Source: Methylacidiphilum caldifontis (GTDB lineage: Bacteria; Verrucomicrobiota; Verrucomicrobiia; Methylacidiphilales; CAMAQI01). From it: a stretch of DNA of 24,495 nucleotides. The notes beneath the pieces were generated by a model. That model was given only the letters and a program-made list of their open reading frames with translations. It ran no database searches and had not been told where the DNA came from. The DNA is taken from assembly GCA_945860255.1 (NCBI GenBank), contig CAMAQI010000015.1:1-24495 (forward strand). Reading direction: 5' to 3'. A program made the translations under genes and the position numbers. Shown here one piece after another: positions 5,419-14,640 of this stretch (positions are counted from its first letter, which is position 1; the number at the start of each line of letters is the position of its first letter).

Positions 5419-6888
5419 CTAAAGAACCTTCTTCCAAACCGCCTCAACGACCTCTTGAGGAATTGACATCTCCTCAGGCCAACCACGCTTATAGCCCTCT
5501 CCAGGAAGCTTCTTGGTTGCATCGATTCCCATATGTGAACCGATATTCGGCTCCGTGGTCGCATGATCGAGGCTATCACAAGGAGCCTTCGTAAAGATCG
5601 TATCCCGCTGCGGATCGATATTCGCACAAAGATAAAAAAGAACCTCACTGGTGTTATGCACATCGACGTGAGCATCAACAATCACAATGATCTTGGAGAA
5701 CATCATCTGACCCATTCCCCATAATCCATTCATGATTTTGAAGGCTTGATAGGGGTACTGCTTCTTAATACTAACAAAGACTAAATTATGAAAAACCCCT
5801 TCGGCAGGGAGGGCGATATCGACGATTTCAGGGAAATTCATTTTTAAAATCGGTTTAAAGATCAAGACACTTGCCCAGCCGAGATAAAGATCTTCCATCG
5901 GCGGCTTCCCGACAATGGTTGCTGGATAAATTGCATTTGCTCGATGCGTAATACAGGTCACATGAAAGGCAGAATACTGATCAATCGGGGTATAAAACCC
6001 GGTATGGTCTCCAAAGGGTCCCTCATCCCGTAACGGCTCAGTAGGGTCGATATAACCTTCAATCACGATATCAGAATTTGCAGGAACCTCGAGATCGATG
6101 CTCTCACATTTGATTAAAGGAACCGATTTTTTTCTTAAAAAACCGGAAAGCAATACTTCATCTAGTCCATCGGGCATCGGTGCAGTAGCGGCAAAAGTCA
6201 TCACCGGATCTCCTCCGAGGCAAACCGCTACGGGCATCCGCTTTCCCTCTTCAAAGTAACGTCTTCCATGTCTCGCAGCGACCTTGTGGAGCTGCCAATG
6301 CATTCCTGTCGTTTTCCCATCAAAGATCTGCATCCGATACATCCCAATATTTCTCTCACCTGTATCGGGATCGACTGTATAAACGGTCGGCAACGTCACA
6401 AAGGGACCTCCGTCATGAGGCCAACATTTAAGAACTGGAAGATCCTTTAAACTGAATTTTTCTGATCCGAGATCGATTCGATGGATCACCTCTTTACAGG
6501 CTCCTGTCTTCACTCGACTGGGCCGGGCATGAATCACGTCGATCCCGTTTTTTAACAGCTCCCAGGCTTCAGAAAAATTCTTCGGTGGTTTTGCCTTCAT
6601 TAAATAGGCCATCTGATCGCTCACCTCTTGAACGCTCTTCGCCTCCAAGCACAAAGCCATCCGCTTCCAAGAACCAAAAGCGTTGATCAACACAGGAAAC
6701 TGAGAGATCGATCCATCCGCTAAAATTGGTTTTTCGATCAATAATGCCTTTCCTCCACCCTCTTTTTTCATCTCCCGATCGGCAACGACTGTGATCTCTA
6801 GATTGGTCTTCAACGGCACTGAAATACGAACCAGCTCCCCATTTTCCTCTAGGGTCTGAATAAAATCGGACATCGAATCATAAGCCAT
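5419..6888 (-). CDS. UbiD-family decarboxylase (prenylated-FMN dependent)
   Basis: UbiD enzymes decarboxylate aromatic or unsaturated acids using prenylated FMN made by UbiX. In quinone synthesis the substrate is polyprenyl-hydroxybenzoate or a related acid. The 489-residue length fits the E. coli UbiD class. The catalytic set is visible. Arg185 in NIGMYRMQIF corresponds to the conserved Arg. Glu284 and Glu289 in EPLRDEGPFGDHTGFYTP have the five-residue spacing of the E-R-E triad. GKTTGMHWQLHKVAARH and LGGDPVMTFAATAP belong to the cofactor and metal region. No ubiX or other quinone gene is nearby, so the substrate cannot be assigned. The ATG at 6888 is the longest start; an ATG five codons in is possible. 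The gene stands alone between repeat-bearing spacers. Confidence 0.92.
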   Translation of the reverse strand: MAYDSMSDFIQTLEENGELVRISVPLKTNLEITVVADREMKKEGGGKALLIEKPILADGSISQFPVLINAFGSWKRMALCLEAKSVQEVSDQMAYLMKAKPPKNFSEAWELLKNGIDVIHARPSRVKTGACKEVIHRIDLGSEKFSLKDLPVLKCWPHDGGPFVTLPTVYTVDPDTGERNIGMYRMQIFDGKTTGMHWQLHKVAARHGRRYFEEGKRMPVAVCLGGDPVMTFAATAPMPDGLDEVLLSGFLRKKSVPLIKCESIDLEVPANSDIVIEGYIDPTEPLRDEGPFGDHTGFYTPIDQYSAFHVTCITHRANAIYPATIVGKPPMEDLYLGWASVLIFKPILKMNFPEIVDIALPAEGVFHNLVFVSIKKQYPYQAFKIMNGLWGMGQMMFSKIIVIVDAHVDVHNTSEVLFYLCANIDPQRDTIFTKAPCDSLDHATTEPNIGSHMGIDATKKLPGEGYKRGWPEEMSIPQEVVEAVWKKVL

Positions 6889-6935
6889 GGGCTAAGCCTA
6901 ACGGATAATCTCGATTTGCAAAAAGAAAAAACCGT

Positions 6936-7058
6936 GAATTTAGCCACAGAGAACGCAAGGAACTCAAAAATAAAAAATTAGGTTAAAATCCGCTCCAAAA
7001 AAAAGAGGTTTTTTGAGACCCCATTTTGTGTTCTTTGAGTTCTCTTGCGGCTAAATTC
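6936..7058. repeat. Palindromic intergenic element B, copy 1
   Basis: 'gaatttagccacagagaacg' opens the unit and 'gttctcttgcggctaaattc' closes it. These are near-perfect inverted copies, and complementarity continues inward through 'aaggaactcaaaa' and 'ttgtgttctttgag'. The 123-bp unit recurs at 19772-19905 with conserved arms and a variable centre. It lies between the 3' end of the debranching-enzyme gene and the start of ubiD. Confidence 0.75.
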
Positions 7059-7079
7059 TTTATTTCAAGTCTTCGCATC

Positions 7080-7135
7080 GCAAAGTATTTCGAGAATGGT
7101 TTCCCTATTTTAAAATACCTTTGATTTTCGGTTCT
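7080..7135. repeat. 56-bp dispersed motif, copy 2
   Basis: This is the second copy of the motif at 5305-5360 (47 of 56 identical). It lies 32 bp beyond the stop of the debranching-enzyme gene and is followed by palindromic element B. The order gene end, 56-bp motif, palindrome is the same as downstream of ubiD. Confidence 0.7.
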
Positions 7136-7166
7136 CTTGCAAGATCTGGTTTATGCAAAACAAGCG

Positions 7167-9026
7167 CTACTCTTGGAGGAGCTTCTCAACCCGCATCACC
7201 TCACCTAAACTCCAGGCCTGAAACGGACACCCTCTTGCTTGATGAGGAGTCTCCCCATCGGCAATTTCTGGATAATGTTTCTGTCCCAAAGGATCTAACC
7301 CTTTTACAAAAGGCTCAAAAAAACGTCTCCTTACCTCTGCTTTTACTGTTGGTGTCTCTCCATAAACTCTCAGCCAAGCCTCGACAAATGGTCCAATCCA
7401 CCAAACCCAGACGGTCCCTTGATGATAGGCCCCATCCCGTTCAACAACCCCTCCTTGATAAAATCCCCAGTAATGAAGATCCTGTGGCGAAAGAGATCTT
7501 AGTCCTGCTGGCGTCCACAGCTGTTGCTCGATCAGCGTTAAAACTGCTTTTGCTTGATCGATCTCTAAAAGACACTTGGGCAATCCTCCAATCGCCAAAA
7601 GCATATTCGGTCGAATCGTATCATCCACCGTTCCAGACTGATGATCGACATCGACCAGATCACTTAAGGCAACTCCATTCCAAAACCGTTTCTGAAAACT
7701 CTTTTGAGCCTTCGTCAAAACTTTCTTCCAACAATCCTCCCAGCGCATTCCCACTTCAAGCGCATGAATCCATAAGGCTTGAATCTCCACCGGCTTTCCG
7801 ATTCGTGGGGTCACCACCCAATCTCCGACCTTAGCATCCATCCACGTTAATTGAACCCCTGACTCACCGCAGGCGATGAGACCGTCTGCATCCATCACGA
7901 TTCCATAACGAGTCCCTGTCTGATATCCCTTTAAAATGGCAAGACAAGCTTGCTGAAGCGACTTCAATTCAATAGGACTCAAGCTCTTCTCCCACTTCTG
8001 CAAAAACTCTCCAACGACGACGACGTACCAAAGTGAGGCATCGACCGAGTTATACTCCGGCTCACTCCCTGCATCGGGAAAACGATTGGGGATCATCCCT
8101 CGATCGACATACTTCGACCACTCCAACAAAATCGAAAGCGATTCCTCCCGTCGATCCTGTGCAATGAGCATTCCTCGCATCGAAATCAAGGTATCTCGAC
8201 CCCAATCCCCAAACCAAGGATAACCTGCGATAATCGTCAATCCCTCCCCTCGTTTCACCAAAAAATCATCCACTGATTTCTCAAATCCCTCTTTCGGACT
8301 CTTGACGCACTGAAGCGGATTCTCCCCCACTAATCCAAACTCTAAATAACCATTCCCGATCCACCCCATATCCCATTGAAAAACCCCAGGGACATGGAGA
8401 TCCTCTTCAAAATCAAGTCCTCTTGCTTTTTCCTCATTGTATTGAAATTTACGATACCAAGAGGGGTCTCGAATAAAAAAACCGTCCGAACGCATTTCAA
8501 TCTCAGGACGGCCGAGATAAGGCTGCATTCTCCATGATTGTAAGGTTTCCGTAACCTCTAAATTTCGTACAGAATTCTCATGATGTAAGGCATGAAAATC
8601 TCGACCTGAAATCAAAGGCATCACCCAAAAAATCCAATCCTTTTTCCTCTCGGAAAAAAACCAATTCATTCGAACGCCACTTTTTCCTCGTTCCATTTGA
8701 ATCGAAAAAGTGACCTCAATCTCATCAAAAACTCGATATCGCCATTGCGGAAAGGGTTGTGCCTTAAAAGCAATCAACTCCAGATTTTCAGTGGGAACAA
8801 AATAATCAAATGAATAGTTCTGTGGCATCAGACGGGCGCGACGACCGTCCGCTGTCATCATTCCAATCTCTAATCCATTGAGAATCAGAAACCGTTCGGT
8901 TGGAGAACCCAAAGCATGAGTCCAAAGAGAGTGATAGCGTCGCGTCCTCAATCCCCCCACTGTCCCCATCGCAAATCCCCCTAATCCATCCGTCACCAGC
9001 CACTCTTGAAGATCACCGCTGCTCAT
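7167..9026 (-). CDS. Glycogen debranching enzyme family protein (amylo-alpha-1,6-glucosidase, GH133-type)
   Basis: The family hydrolyses alpha-1,6 branch glucose in glycogen or related glucans. The 619-residue protein has both expected parts. The bacterial/archaeal N-terminal domain (residues 1 to about 230) opens with WLVTDGLGGFAMGTVGGLRT and RRYHSLW. The alpha/alpha-barrel catalytic domain (about 260-615) carries GYPWFGDWGRDTLIS (268-282), MIPNRFPD, YNSVDASLW (325-333), LTWMDAKVGDW, GKPVEIQALW (411-420) and YHQGTVWVWWIGPF near the end. Asp274, Asp278, Asp329 and Glu415 are candidate catalytic or substrate-binding acids. No other glycogen gene is nearby. The ATG at 9026 has no clear ribosome binding site, but the conserved WLVTDGLGG motif follows within 10 residues, so little can be missing. 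Confidence 0.9.
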   Translation of the reverse strand: MSSGDLQEWLVTDGLGGFAMGTVGGLRTRRYHSLWTHALGSPTERFLILNGLEIGMMTADGRRARLMPQNYSFDYFVPTENLELIAFKAQPFPQWRYRVFDEIEVTFSIQMERGKSGVRMNWFFSERKKDWIFWVMPLISGRDFHALHHENSVRNLEVTETLQSWRMQPYLGRPEIEMRSDGFFIRDPSWYRKFQYNEEKARGLDFEEDLHVPGVFQWDMGWIGNGYLEFGLVGENPLQCVKSPKEGFEKSVDDFLVKRGEGLTIIAGYPWFGDWGRDTLISMRGMLIAQDRREESLSILLEWSKYVDRGMIPNRFPDAGSEPEYNSVDASLWYVVVVGEFLQKWEKSLSPIELKSLQQACLAILKGYQTGTRYGIVMDADGLIACGESGVQLTWMDAKVGDWVVTPRIGKPVEIQALWIHALEVGMRWEDCWKKVLTKAQKSFQKRFWNGVALSDLVDVDHQSGTVDDTIRPNMLLAIGGLPKCLLEIDQAKAVLTLIEQQLWTPAGLRSLSPQDLHYWGFYQGGVVERDGAYHQGTVWVWWIGPFVEAWLRVYGETPTVKAEVRRRFFEPFVKGLDPLGQKHYPEIADGETPHQARGCPFQAWSLGEVMRVEKLLQE

Positions 9027-9104
9027 GAGAAAAGAGTGCGCTTCTCCGAGCGAAAATGCACGCCAATTATCGGATCGGGCGAGGTTTCAAGAAAATTCAG
9101 TAAT

Positions 9105-9445
9105 CTAACAGATTTTGATCATCTCAATTCCTACGATTTTAGCCAGCTTCTCAATCTTTGAGGCAAGGTGTCCCACCCCTATCGCACAGTGATGCGCCGG
9201 ACCGGCTGAGGACCATTCATTCATAAAACGTTTTGCTCCAATCGGAAAGCGATAGCGGCTGTTCGTATTTCCAATTTGAAGAACGGTTCCTGCGACCGAT
9301 TCCCCTTCAGCAACGAGAAAGGCGAGTTTTCCATCTCCCTTTTGAATCACGGAAAGAAGTGTTGCCTCCCCTTGTCGAACGGTCATTTGAATCGAAAGTC
9401 CCTTTCCCGGTTTTCCATGATAGACGGACAAATTCTCAATGTTTT
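9105..9445 (-). pseudogene. C-terminal remnant of an AraA/fucose-isomerase-like sugar isomerase
   Basis: About 110 codons ending at the TAG at 9105 read as the C-terminal domain of an L-arabinose/L-fucose isomerase-like enzyme. GKPGKGLSIQMTVRQGEATL is followed by VIQKGDGKLAFLVAEGE, then LQIGNTNSRYRF, then FMNEWSSAGPAHHCAIGVGH and a final helix KIEKLAKIVGIEMIKIC. The natural C-terminus appears intact. The 350 or more residues that should precede it are missing. Upstream the open frame runs into a dispersed repeat phrase (9457-9489) and then reaches the uvrB stop codon at 9525. The 137-codon frame (start at 9518) is thus an artefact at its beginning. This is a gene fragment left by a deletion, and it is unlikely to be functional. 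Confidence 0.75.
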
Positions 9446-9456
9446 TGGAATTTAAA

Positions 9457-9489
9457 CCTCTGCGGAACTCTGCGTCCTTTGCGGTTAAC
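9457..9489. repeat. Dispersed repeat phrase joined to the isomerase remnant
   Basis: 'cctctgcggaactctgcgtc' followed by 'ctttgcggttaac' matches 23246-23277 at 30 of 32 positions. Here the phrase is fused in frame to the isomerase fragment and supplies the codons for FRRGL and neighbouring residues of the artificial N-terminus. It marks the junction where the rest of the isomerase gene was lost. Confidence 0.7.
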
Positions 9490-9524
9490 TTTCCTCCTTT
9501 TGCCCCCAACAGCCTCACCGTCTA

Positions 9525-11534
9525 TCAGCCTCGCTTCTTCGCAAATCGATAGGCTTTAGGCGCGCCGCTTCCGGATGCCTGAGGCTCCCCTTTTAACTCC
9601 CGAATCTGATCCCTTAAAATCGCCGCTCGCTCAAAATCAAGCTCTCGAGAGGCGGCTCTCATTTCTTCATCCAGCTGCAAAATCAGCTCCTCTTTCGATC
9701 CCTCAGAAATCGGCCTGCTCGAACTTTCCTCGGTTTTAACTGTCGGCTGCCGTAACGACTCCTGAACCGAGCGCTTCACACTCCGAGGGGTAATCCCGTT
9801 CGCCACATTATAAGCGATCTGCTTCTCCCGTCGTTGCTTCGTCACTTCAAGAAGTCGTTTGATCGATTTTGTCATCGTATCTGCATACAGAATGACCTGC
9901 CCATGCAGATGTCGGGCGGCCCGGCCTGCGGTTTGAATTAAGGAAGTTTCGGATCGTAAAAATCCCTCTTTATCGGCATCCAAAATTGCGACTAAGGAAA
10001 CCTCCGGCAAATCGAGTCCCTCACGCAATAAATTAATTCCAATCAGAACATCAAACTCCCCTGCCCGGAGCGATCGAAGAATCTCAACGCGCTCAATCGT
10101 ATCGACTTCAGAATGAAGATATTGAACCTTAATTTTTAAATCCCGCAGATAATCGGTCAGATCCTCAGAGGTTCGTTTTGTGAGCGTAATCACTAAAACC
10201 CGCTCCTGCCTTTCGACTCGAATCCGAATCTGTTCGATCAAATCATCGATCTGCGTCTTCAGTGGTTTAATCATGATCTCCGGATCAATCAATCCCGTCG
10301 GGCGAATGATCTGCTCCACGACTTGCCCCCCTGCTTTTGCAACCTCAAAGGGGCTCGGGGTCGCCGAGACATAGATCCGCTTCGAGCCGATCGATTCATA
10401 CTCAGGGAACTGTAAAGGCCGATTATCCAAGGCCGAGGGAAGACGAAAGCCATGATCGACCAAAACCATCTTGCGGGATCGATCTCCGGCATACATCCCC
10501 CCAATTTGAGGGATCGATACATGCGATTCATCGATCACCATCAGAAAATCTTTCGGAAAAAAGTCGATCAGCGTATACGGCCTCGAGCCGGGAGGACGAC
10601 CGGTAATGTGGCGAGAATAGTTTTCGATTCCTTTACAAAATCCAATCTCCTCCATCATCTCTAAATCATACTCCGTGCGTTGACGAAGCCTTTGCGCCTC
10701 GACAAGCTTATCCTCTCGCTCCAACTCCGCAATCCGATGGTCGAGTTCCTCCCGGATGGTCTTCATGGCAATGCGCAACTTATCATTCGTCGTCACAAAA
10801 TGACGGGCAGGAAAAATCACATACTGTTGAAGGACTTCGATGGCATGTCCTGTTAAGGAATCAAATTTGGTGATCTTTTCAATCTCATCTCCAAAAAATT
10901 CGACCCGAATTCCCTCCTCTGCATAAGCGGGCCAAAGCTCGACGATATCTCCCCGCACACGAAATTTCGAACGGGTAAACGCAACATCATTACGCTCGTA
11001 CATCATCTCCACAAGACGGGAAAGGAGCTCCTCTCGCTCCATCCTCTTCCCCCGTTCAATCGGGCAGATCATCTGATGGTAATCTTCCGGAGATCCCAAG
11101 CCATAAATACAACTGACACTGGCAACGACGATCACATCATTGCGCGTGAGTAGAGAACTTGTCGCCGAAAGACGAAGCCGTTCAATCTCATCGTTGATAC
11201 TGGAATCCTTTTCAATATAAGTATCGGTCCGAGGGATATACGCTTCCGGTTGGTAATAGTCAAAATAGGAGACGAAATACTCCACCGCATTATTGGGAAA
11301 AAACTGCTTAAACTCACTAAAAAGTTGTGCTGCGAGCGTTTTATTATGGGAGACAATGAGGGTCGGCCGATTCCAGTTCTGAATCACATTCGCAATCGTG
11401 AAGGTCTTTCCCGACCCTGTCACCCCGAGAAGAACCTGATGCTCTTTCGACTCAGCTAAGCCCTTGGAGAGAGCCTCGATCGCTTTCGGCTGATCTCCCT
11501 GAGGGGTATAATCGGATTGAAGTTTGAAATCCAT
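9525..11534 (-). CDS. uvrB: Excinuclease ABC subunit B (UvrB)
   Basis: UvrB is the damage-verifying helicase-like subunit of nucleotide excision repair. UvrA loads it, and it then recruits UvrC and UvrD. The 669-residue product is full length. It has Walker A GVTGSGKT (37-44), the strand-separating beta-hairpin region YYQPEAYIPRTDTYIEKDS (93-111), the DESHVSIPQIGGMY motif II region, VSATPSPFE (motif III), QTAGRAARH (motif VI), and a C-terminal UVR domain with EEMRAASRELDFERAAILRD that contacts UvrC. The start ATG (11534) follows the TPR-protein gene by 67 bp and may be read from the same transcript. No LexA-type operator was recognised. The gene ends against a degraded isomerase fragment. Confidence 0.97.
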   Translation of the reverse strand: MDFKLQSDYTPQGDQPKAIEALSKGLAESKEHQVLLGVTGSGKTFTIANVIQNWNRPTLIVSHNKTLAAQLFSEFKQFFPNNAVEYFVSYFDYYQPEAYIPRTDTYIEKDSSINDEIERLRLSATSSLLTRNDVIVVASVSCIYGLGSPEDYHQMICPIERGKRMEREELLSRLVEMMYERNDVAFTRSKFRVRGDIVELWPAYAEEGIRVEFFGDEIEKITKFDSLTGHAIEVLQQYVIFPARHFVTTNDKLRIAMKTIREELDHRIAELEREDKLVEAQRLRQRTEYDLEMMEEIGFCKGIENYSRHITGRPPGSRPYTLIDFFPKDFLMVIDESHVSIPQIGGMYAGDRSRKMVLVDHGFRLPSALDNRPLQFPEYESIGSKRIYVSATPSPFEVAKAGGQVVEQIIRPTGLIDPEIMIKPLKTQIDDLIEQIRIRVERQERVLVITLTKRTSEDLTDYLRDLKIKVQYLHSEVDTIERVEILRSLRAGEFDVLIGINLLREGLDLPEVSLVAILDADKEGFLRSETSLIQTAGRAARHLHGQVILYADTMTKSIKRLLEVTKQRREKQIAYNVANGITPRSVKRSVQESLRQPTVKTEESSSRPISEGSKEELILQLDEEMRAASRELDFERAAILRDQIRELKGEPQASGSGAPKAYRFAKKRG

Positions 11535-11601
11535 AGCGGGAGCCCCGATTCAAACATCATGCCCCTGAGAGGTAAAGGGATAACGAGAAAGAATAGAGCA
11601 A

Positions 11602-14600
11602 TTAAAGATTTCCTGCCGCTTTAGTCGCCCATTCGCTGCCGGGATACTTTTCGATACATTTTTTGAGTGCCGCCTTCCCCTCTTCCACTTTTCCGTTTTT
11701 AAGATAAATATTTCCTAAACGATATAAAGCCTCTGAAGCCTCCTGTTTTTCGGCACCATAAAGACTTGCCACCCGATCAAACTCGAGAGAGGCCGAGGGT
11801 TGATCTTTCTTCGTAGGATCAGGCATGAGCAACCCCGATAGCTCAAAAATCCGTCCTCGACCTAACATCGCACGTGCCTTCAAATTTCCCGTTGATTTTG
11901 GATTCATCATCACATCTTTATAAGACTTTAAAGCGACATCCGCTTTTCCTCCCAGCTCCGCCGCAAGGCCAATTCCGAGATCGGCCTCAACAATCTTATT
12001 CGACCAACTTGCTTTGACTTTGAGCTCCTGAAAATATTTCCCTCCCTCTTCCACTTTATTCTGAAAAGTCAACGAGGCACCCATTCCATAAAGGGAGTTC
12101 GCTACCGCATGAGGATCTGCAGAATATTTCTCTGAAAGTTGCTTGAAAGCCTGAAATGATTTTTCATACGATTTTGCCGCCATTAACGATAGTGCATATC
12201 GATTCAGATCTTCTGCTGAAAAAATGGCTTTAGGAAACTTGCTTTGAATCTCTTCAAAAGCTTGAAGCGCCAAAGTTGGATTTCCTTTTTCAAACGGAAT
12301 TCCTGCGCCTGCTAATAGAACTCTCCCTTGCAATTGCTCATTCGAACTCACTTGTCCGGCTAAATCTTTAAAATAAGCTTGAGCCTCTTCTACCTTAATG
12401 AGACCTGCATCGGTCTTCGTAATCGTGAGTTTCAATATCTCCTGAAGCGCAAATCCGACTTGTTCGGATTGGGAAAAGCTTTTGATCACGCGAAGCTGAG
12501 CCTCTTCGCTTTTCTTCATGTACTGATTCCATCTCCCCTTTTCCTCCTCATTGAGGGCCGCGTAAGCTCCGATTCCTAATCCCGCTTTATAATACATCGC
12601 CCCAAGATTAAATTCAGCCCAAGCCGAGGAGACAGGATCTTTTTTTACGATAATCGATTGATAGCTTTTCTCGGCGAGATCAAATTGGCGCTGTTGCTCA
12701 TAGTATTTAGCCAATCGACCCGCCGCATCGTTTGACTTGGGATGTTCCGCATACTCTTTAATGATCCGCTCCAACCTCGCAATCATCTCAGGTTGTTTTT
12801 TTTCTTTCTGATACTGGATCGCCATCGCCAAAAGAGCGGCACTCGCAAGATCCGGCTTCGAGGAATATTCTTTCGTCACTTGTTCAAATAAAGCGATTGC
12901 TCCTGGGAGATCCCCTTTTTTAAGAGTCGCATCCGCAATCGATAAAAGAGCAGCACCGGCAAGGTCGCCCGAAGGATACTTCTCGCGATAGGTTTTCCAA
13001 CCGGCAATCGCCTCATCAAACCGGTTCGAGTTCCTGAGAATCTCAGAAAGTAGATATTGTATTTTTGGATGATTCGCACTGGCCGCAGGGGTCTGAAGAA
13101 TCGTCTGATAAACCTTTATCACTTCTTCCGTCTGCTTTAAATCCGCATAAGCCAAAGCAAGATTCGTAAGAGCCTCGGTCAAATAAGGACTCTCTTTTTT
13201 CTTTGCGACAAAGGCCTGAAGAATTTTCACTCCCTCCTCTGTTTTCTTAAGCTGCACCTTACAAGCTGCTGACTTCATCACCGCTAAGTCGACGTATCTT
13301 CCGTTGGGGTATTCACGGGCACTTTTCTCATACTGGGTAAAAGCGGCCTCAAAATTCTTTTGGCGGAAAAGTTCCTCACCAATCAAGATACTAATATTGT
13401 CGGCTTGAGGATCATTCGGAAATTCTTTCTGATATGCCACAAAAGATGGATCCGCTTTTTCGACCAACCCCTGCATTGCGTAGGTTAAGATAATGAAATA
13501 AGAGATCTCTTTTTTCTGCTCCTCTTTGCAAAAATTTTTCGCTCGTTTCAAGAGAACACGCGCCTCATTTGCTTGTTTCATTTTAACGTAGATTTTTGCC
13601 ATCTGAATCATCGATTGGACGGCAGGATCAAAGAGAGAGGTCAATTGCGCCAATCGATCCCGCTCTTTATTCATCCGAAGATCAAGCTGCTTAATGAGTA
13701 TTTTATTTCCTGCAAGCGCTGCGGCCTGCTTCTCTTTAATAATCCCTTCAATTAATTCTTTTTGAATCGGAATCAGCTCATTCTTAGGCTTTACCCGTCG
13801 ATAGGCAGGAATCAGCAATCGGAACTCCTCTTCGCTATCCGCAAGATAGTTTTTCAGCTCAGCCGATCGAAACAGAGCCTCATTGAAAACGACTGCAGAG
13901 TCCGTCAGTTTAATTTTCGCTAAAGCATCAAATGATTTTTGCGCAATGGGAAGGACTTCATCACGACTCTTTTTCTGCTCTTCGACCAATCGAAAAGTCT
14001 GAAGCATATAGGACTGACCGAGGGTTAAGTCGTAATCGGAACGATTTGGCGAGGTGGGAAAGGCTTGTTGCAGTTCATCGACCCCCTTTTGGACCTCCTC
14101 GAATTTTTCTAAGAGCAAATTTAGTTTTGTCCGTTGAAACATCGCCTCTTCACGATACAACGATTTTTCAAAATCCTTGTTTGTTAAAAAATCGGAAAAA
14201 ATCTTGATCGCTGCCTCTGTTTCCGTTTTTCTTTCAGCTCCAGCTTTCCCAAAGGAGTCATAGCTTTTCGCTAATCCCGCAAAAAAAGTCCCTCCTTCTC
14301 GGAGCTCTACCGCGACTTTAGGGTCGCTGAACTTCGTAAAGATCGCAAACGCCTTGACAAAATTTTGCTGAAAAAGATAGGCGAGTCCTAAATTAAACCG
14401 AATGGAATCGATCGAGGTAGAGGTCGGATACTTTTCAGCCAACACCTCCAATTGTGCAATCGCTTCCGCAAACTTGTTTTTTTGAATCAACTGTTCAGAG
14501 ATGATGTTAAATTCGGCAGTTGCGGCATCAGGAGTTTGAGAGTTTCCAAAAGAAGCGATCGCCCACAATAGAATAACCAGAAGAAATTTCTTTTCCACAA

Positions 14601-14634
14601 AGCAAATAGTAGCATTAACCCTGAATAAAACCAA
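11602..14634 (-). CDS. Exported tetratricopeptide-repeat (TPR) protein, 1010 residues
   Basis: The protein starts with a basic-then-hydrophobic export signal (VEKKFLLVILLWAIASFGNS, cleavage probably soon after residue 30). The rest consists of helix-pair repeats of the TPR/BamD-YbgF style. Signature segments recur: LEVLAEKYPTSTSIDSIRFN, YQKEFPNDPQADNISILIGE, YEKSAREYPNGRYVDLAVMK, WKTYREKYPSGDLAGAALLS, and LKKCIEKYPGSEWATKAAGN at the end. Such proteins act as periplasmic scaffolds for envelope complexes, but the partner here is unknown. The start is TTG at 14634. A GGGAGA sequence about 9 bp upstream, inside the last codons of the phosphatase gene, supports it, and only 6 bp separate the two genes. 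A GTG 12 codons further in is an alternative start. Confidence 0.88.
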   Translation of the reverse strand: MVLFRVNATICFVEKKFLLVILLWAIASFGNSQTPDAATAEFNIISEQLIQKNKFAEAIAQLEVLAEKYPTSTSIDSIRFNLGLAYLFQQNFVKAFAIFTKFSDPKVAVELREGGTFFAGLAKSYDSFGKAGAERKTETEAAIKIFSDFLTNKDFEKSLYREEAMFQRTKLNLLLEKFEEVQKGVDELQQAFPTSPNRSDYDLTLGQSYMLQTFRLVEEQKKSRDEVLPIAQKSFDALAKIKLTDSAVVFNEALFRSAELKNYLADSEEEFRLLIPAYRRVKPKNELIPIQKELIEGIIKEKQAAALAGNKILIKQLDLRMNKERDRLAQLTSLFDPAVQSMIQMAKIYVKMKQANEARVLLKRAKNFCKEEQKKEISYFIILTYAMQGLVEKADPSFVAYQKEFPNDPQADNISILIGEELFRQKNFEAAFTQYEKSAREYPNGRYVDLAVMKSAACKVQLKKTEEGVKILQAFVAKKKESPYLTEALTNLALAYADLKQTEEVIKVYQTILQTPAASANHPKIQYLLSEILRNSNRFDEAIAGWKTYREKYPSGDLAGAALLSIADATLKKGDLPGAIALFEQVTKEYSSKPDLASAALLAMAIQYQKEKKQPEMIARLERIIKEYAEHPKSNDAAGRLAKYYEQQRQFDLAEKSYQSIIVKKDPVSSAWAEFNLGAMYYKAGLGIGAYAALNEEEKGRWNQYMKKSEEAQLRVIKSFSQSEQVGFALQEILKLTITKTDAGLIKVEEAQAYFKDLAGQVSSNEQLQGRVLLAGAGIPFEKGNPTLALQAFEEIQSKFPKAIFSAEDLNRYALSLMAAKSYEKSFQAFKQLSEKYSADPHAVANSLYGMGASLTFQNKVEEGGKYFQELKVKASWSNKIVEADLGIGLAAELGGKADVALKSYKDVMMNPKSTGNLKARAMLGRGRIFELSGLLMPDPTKKDQPSASLEFDRVASLYGAEKQEASEALYRLGNIYLKNGKVEEGKAALKKCIEKYPGSEWATKAAGNL

Positions 14635-14640
14635 TAAAAT

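Noticed and set aside
7121..7834. 237-codon plus-strand frame inside the debranching-enzyme gene
   Set aside because: It is antisense to a gene with clear family motifs, is rich in Ser, Pro and Leu as expected of a reverse frame, and begins in the spacer.
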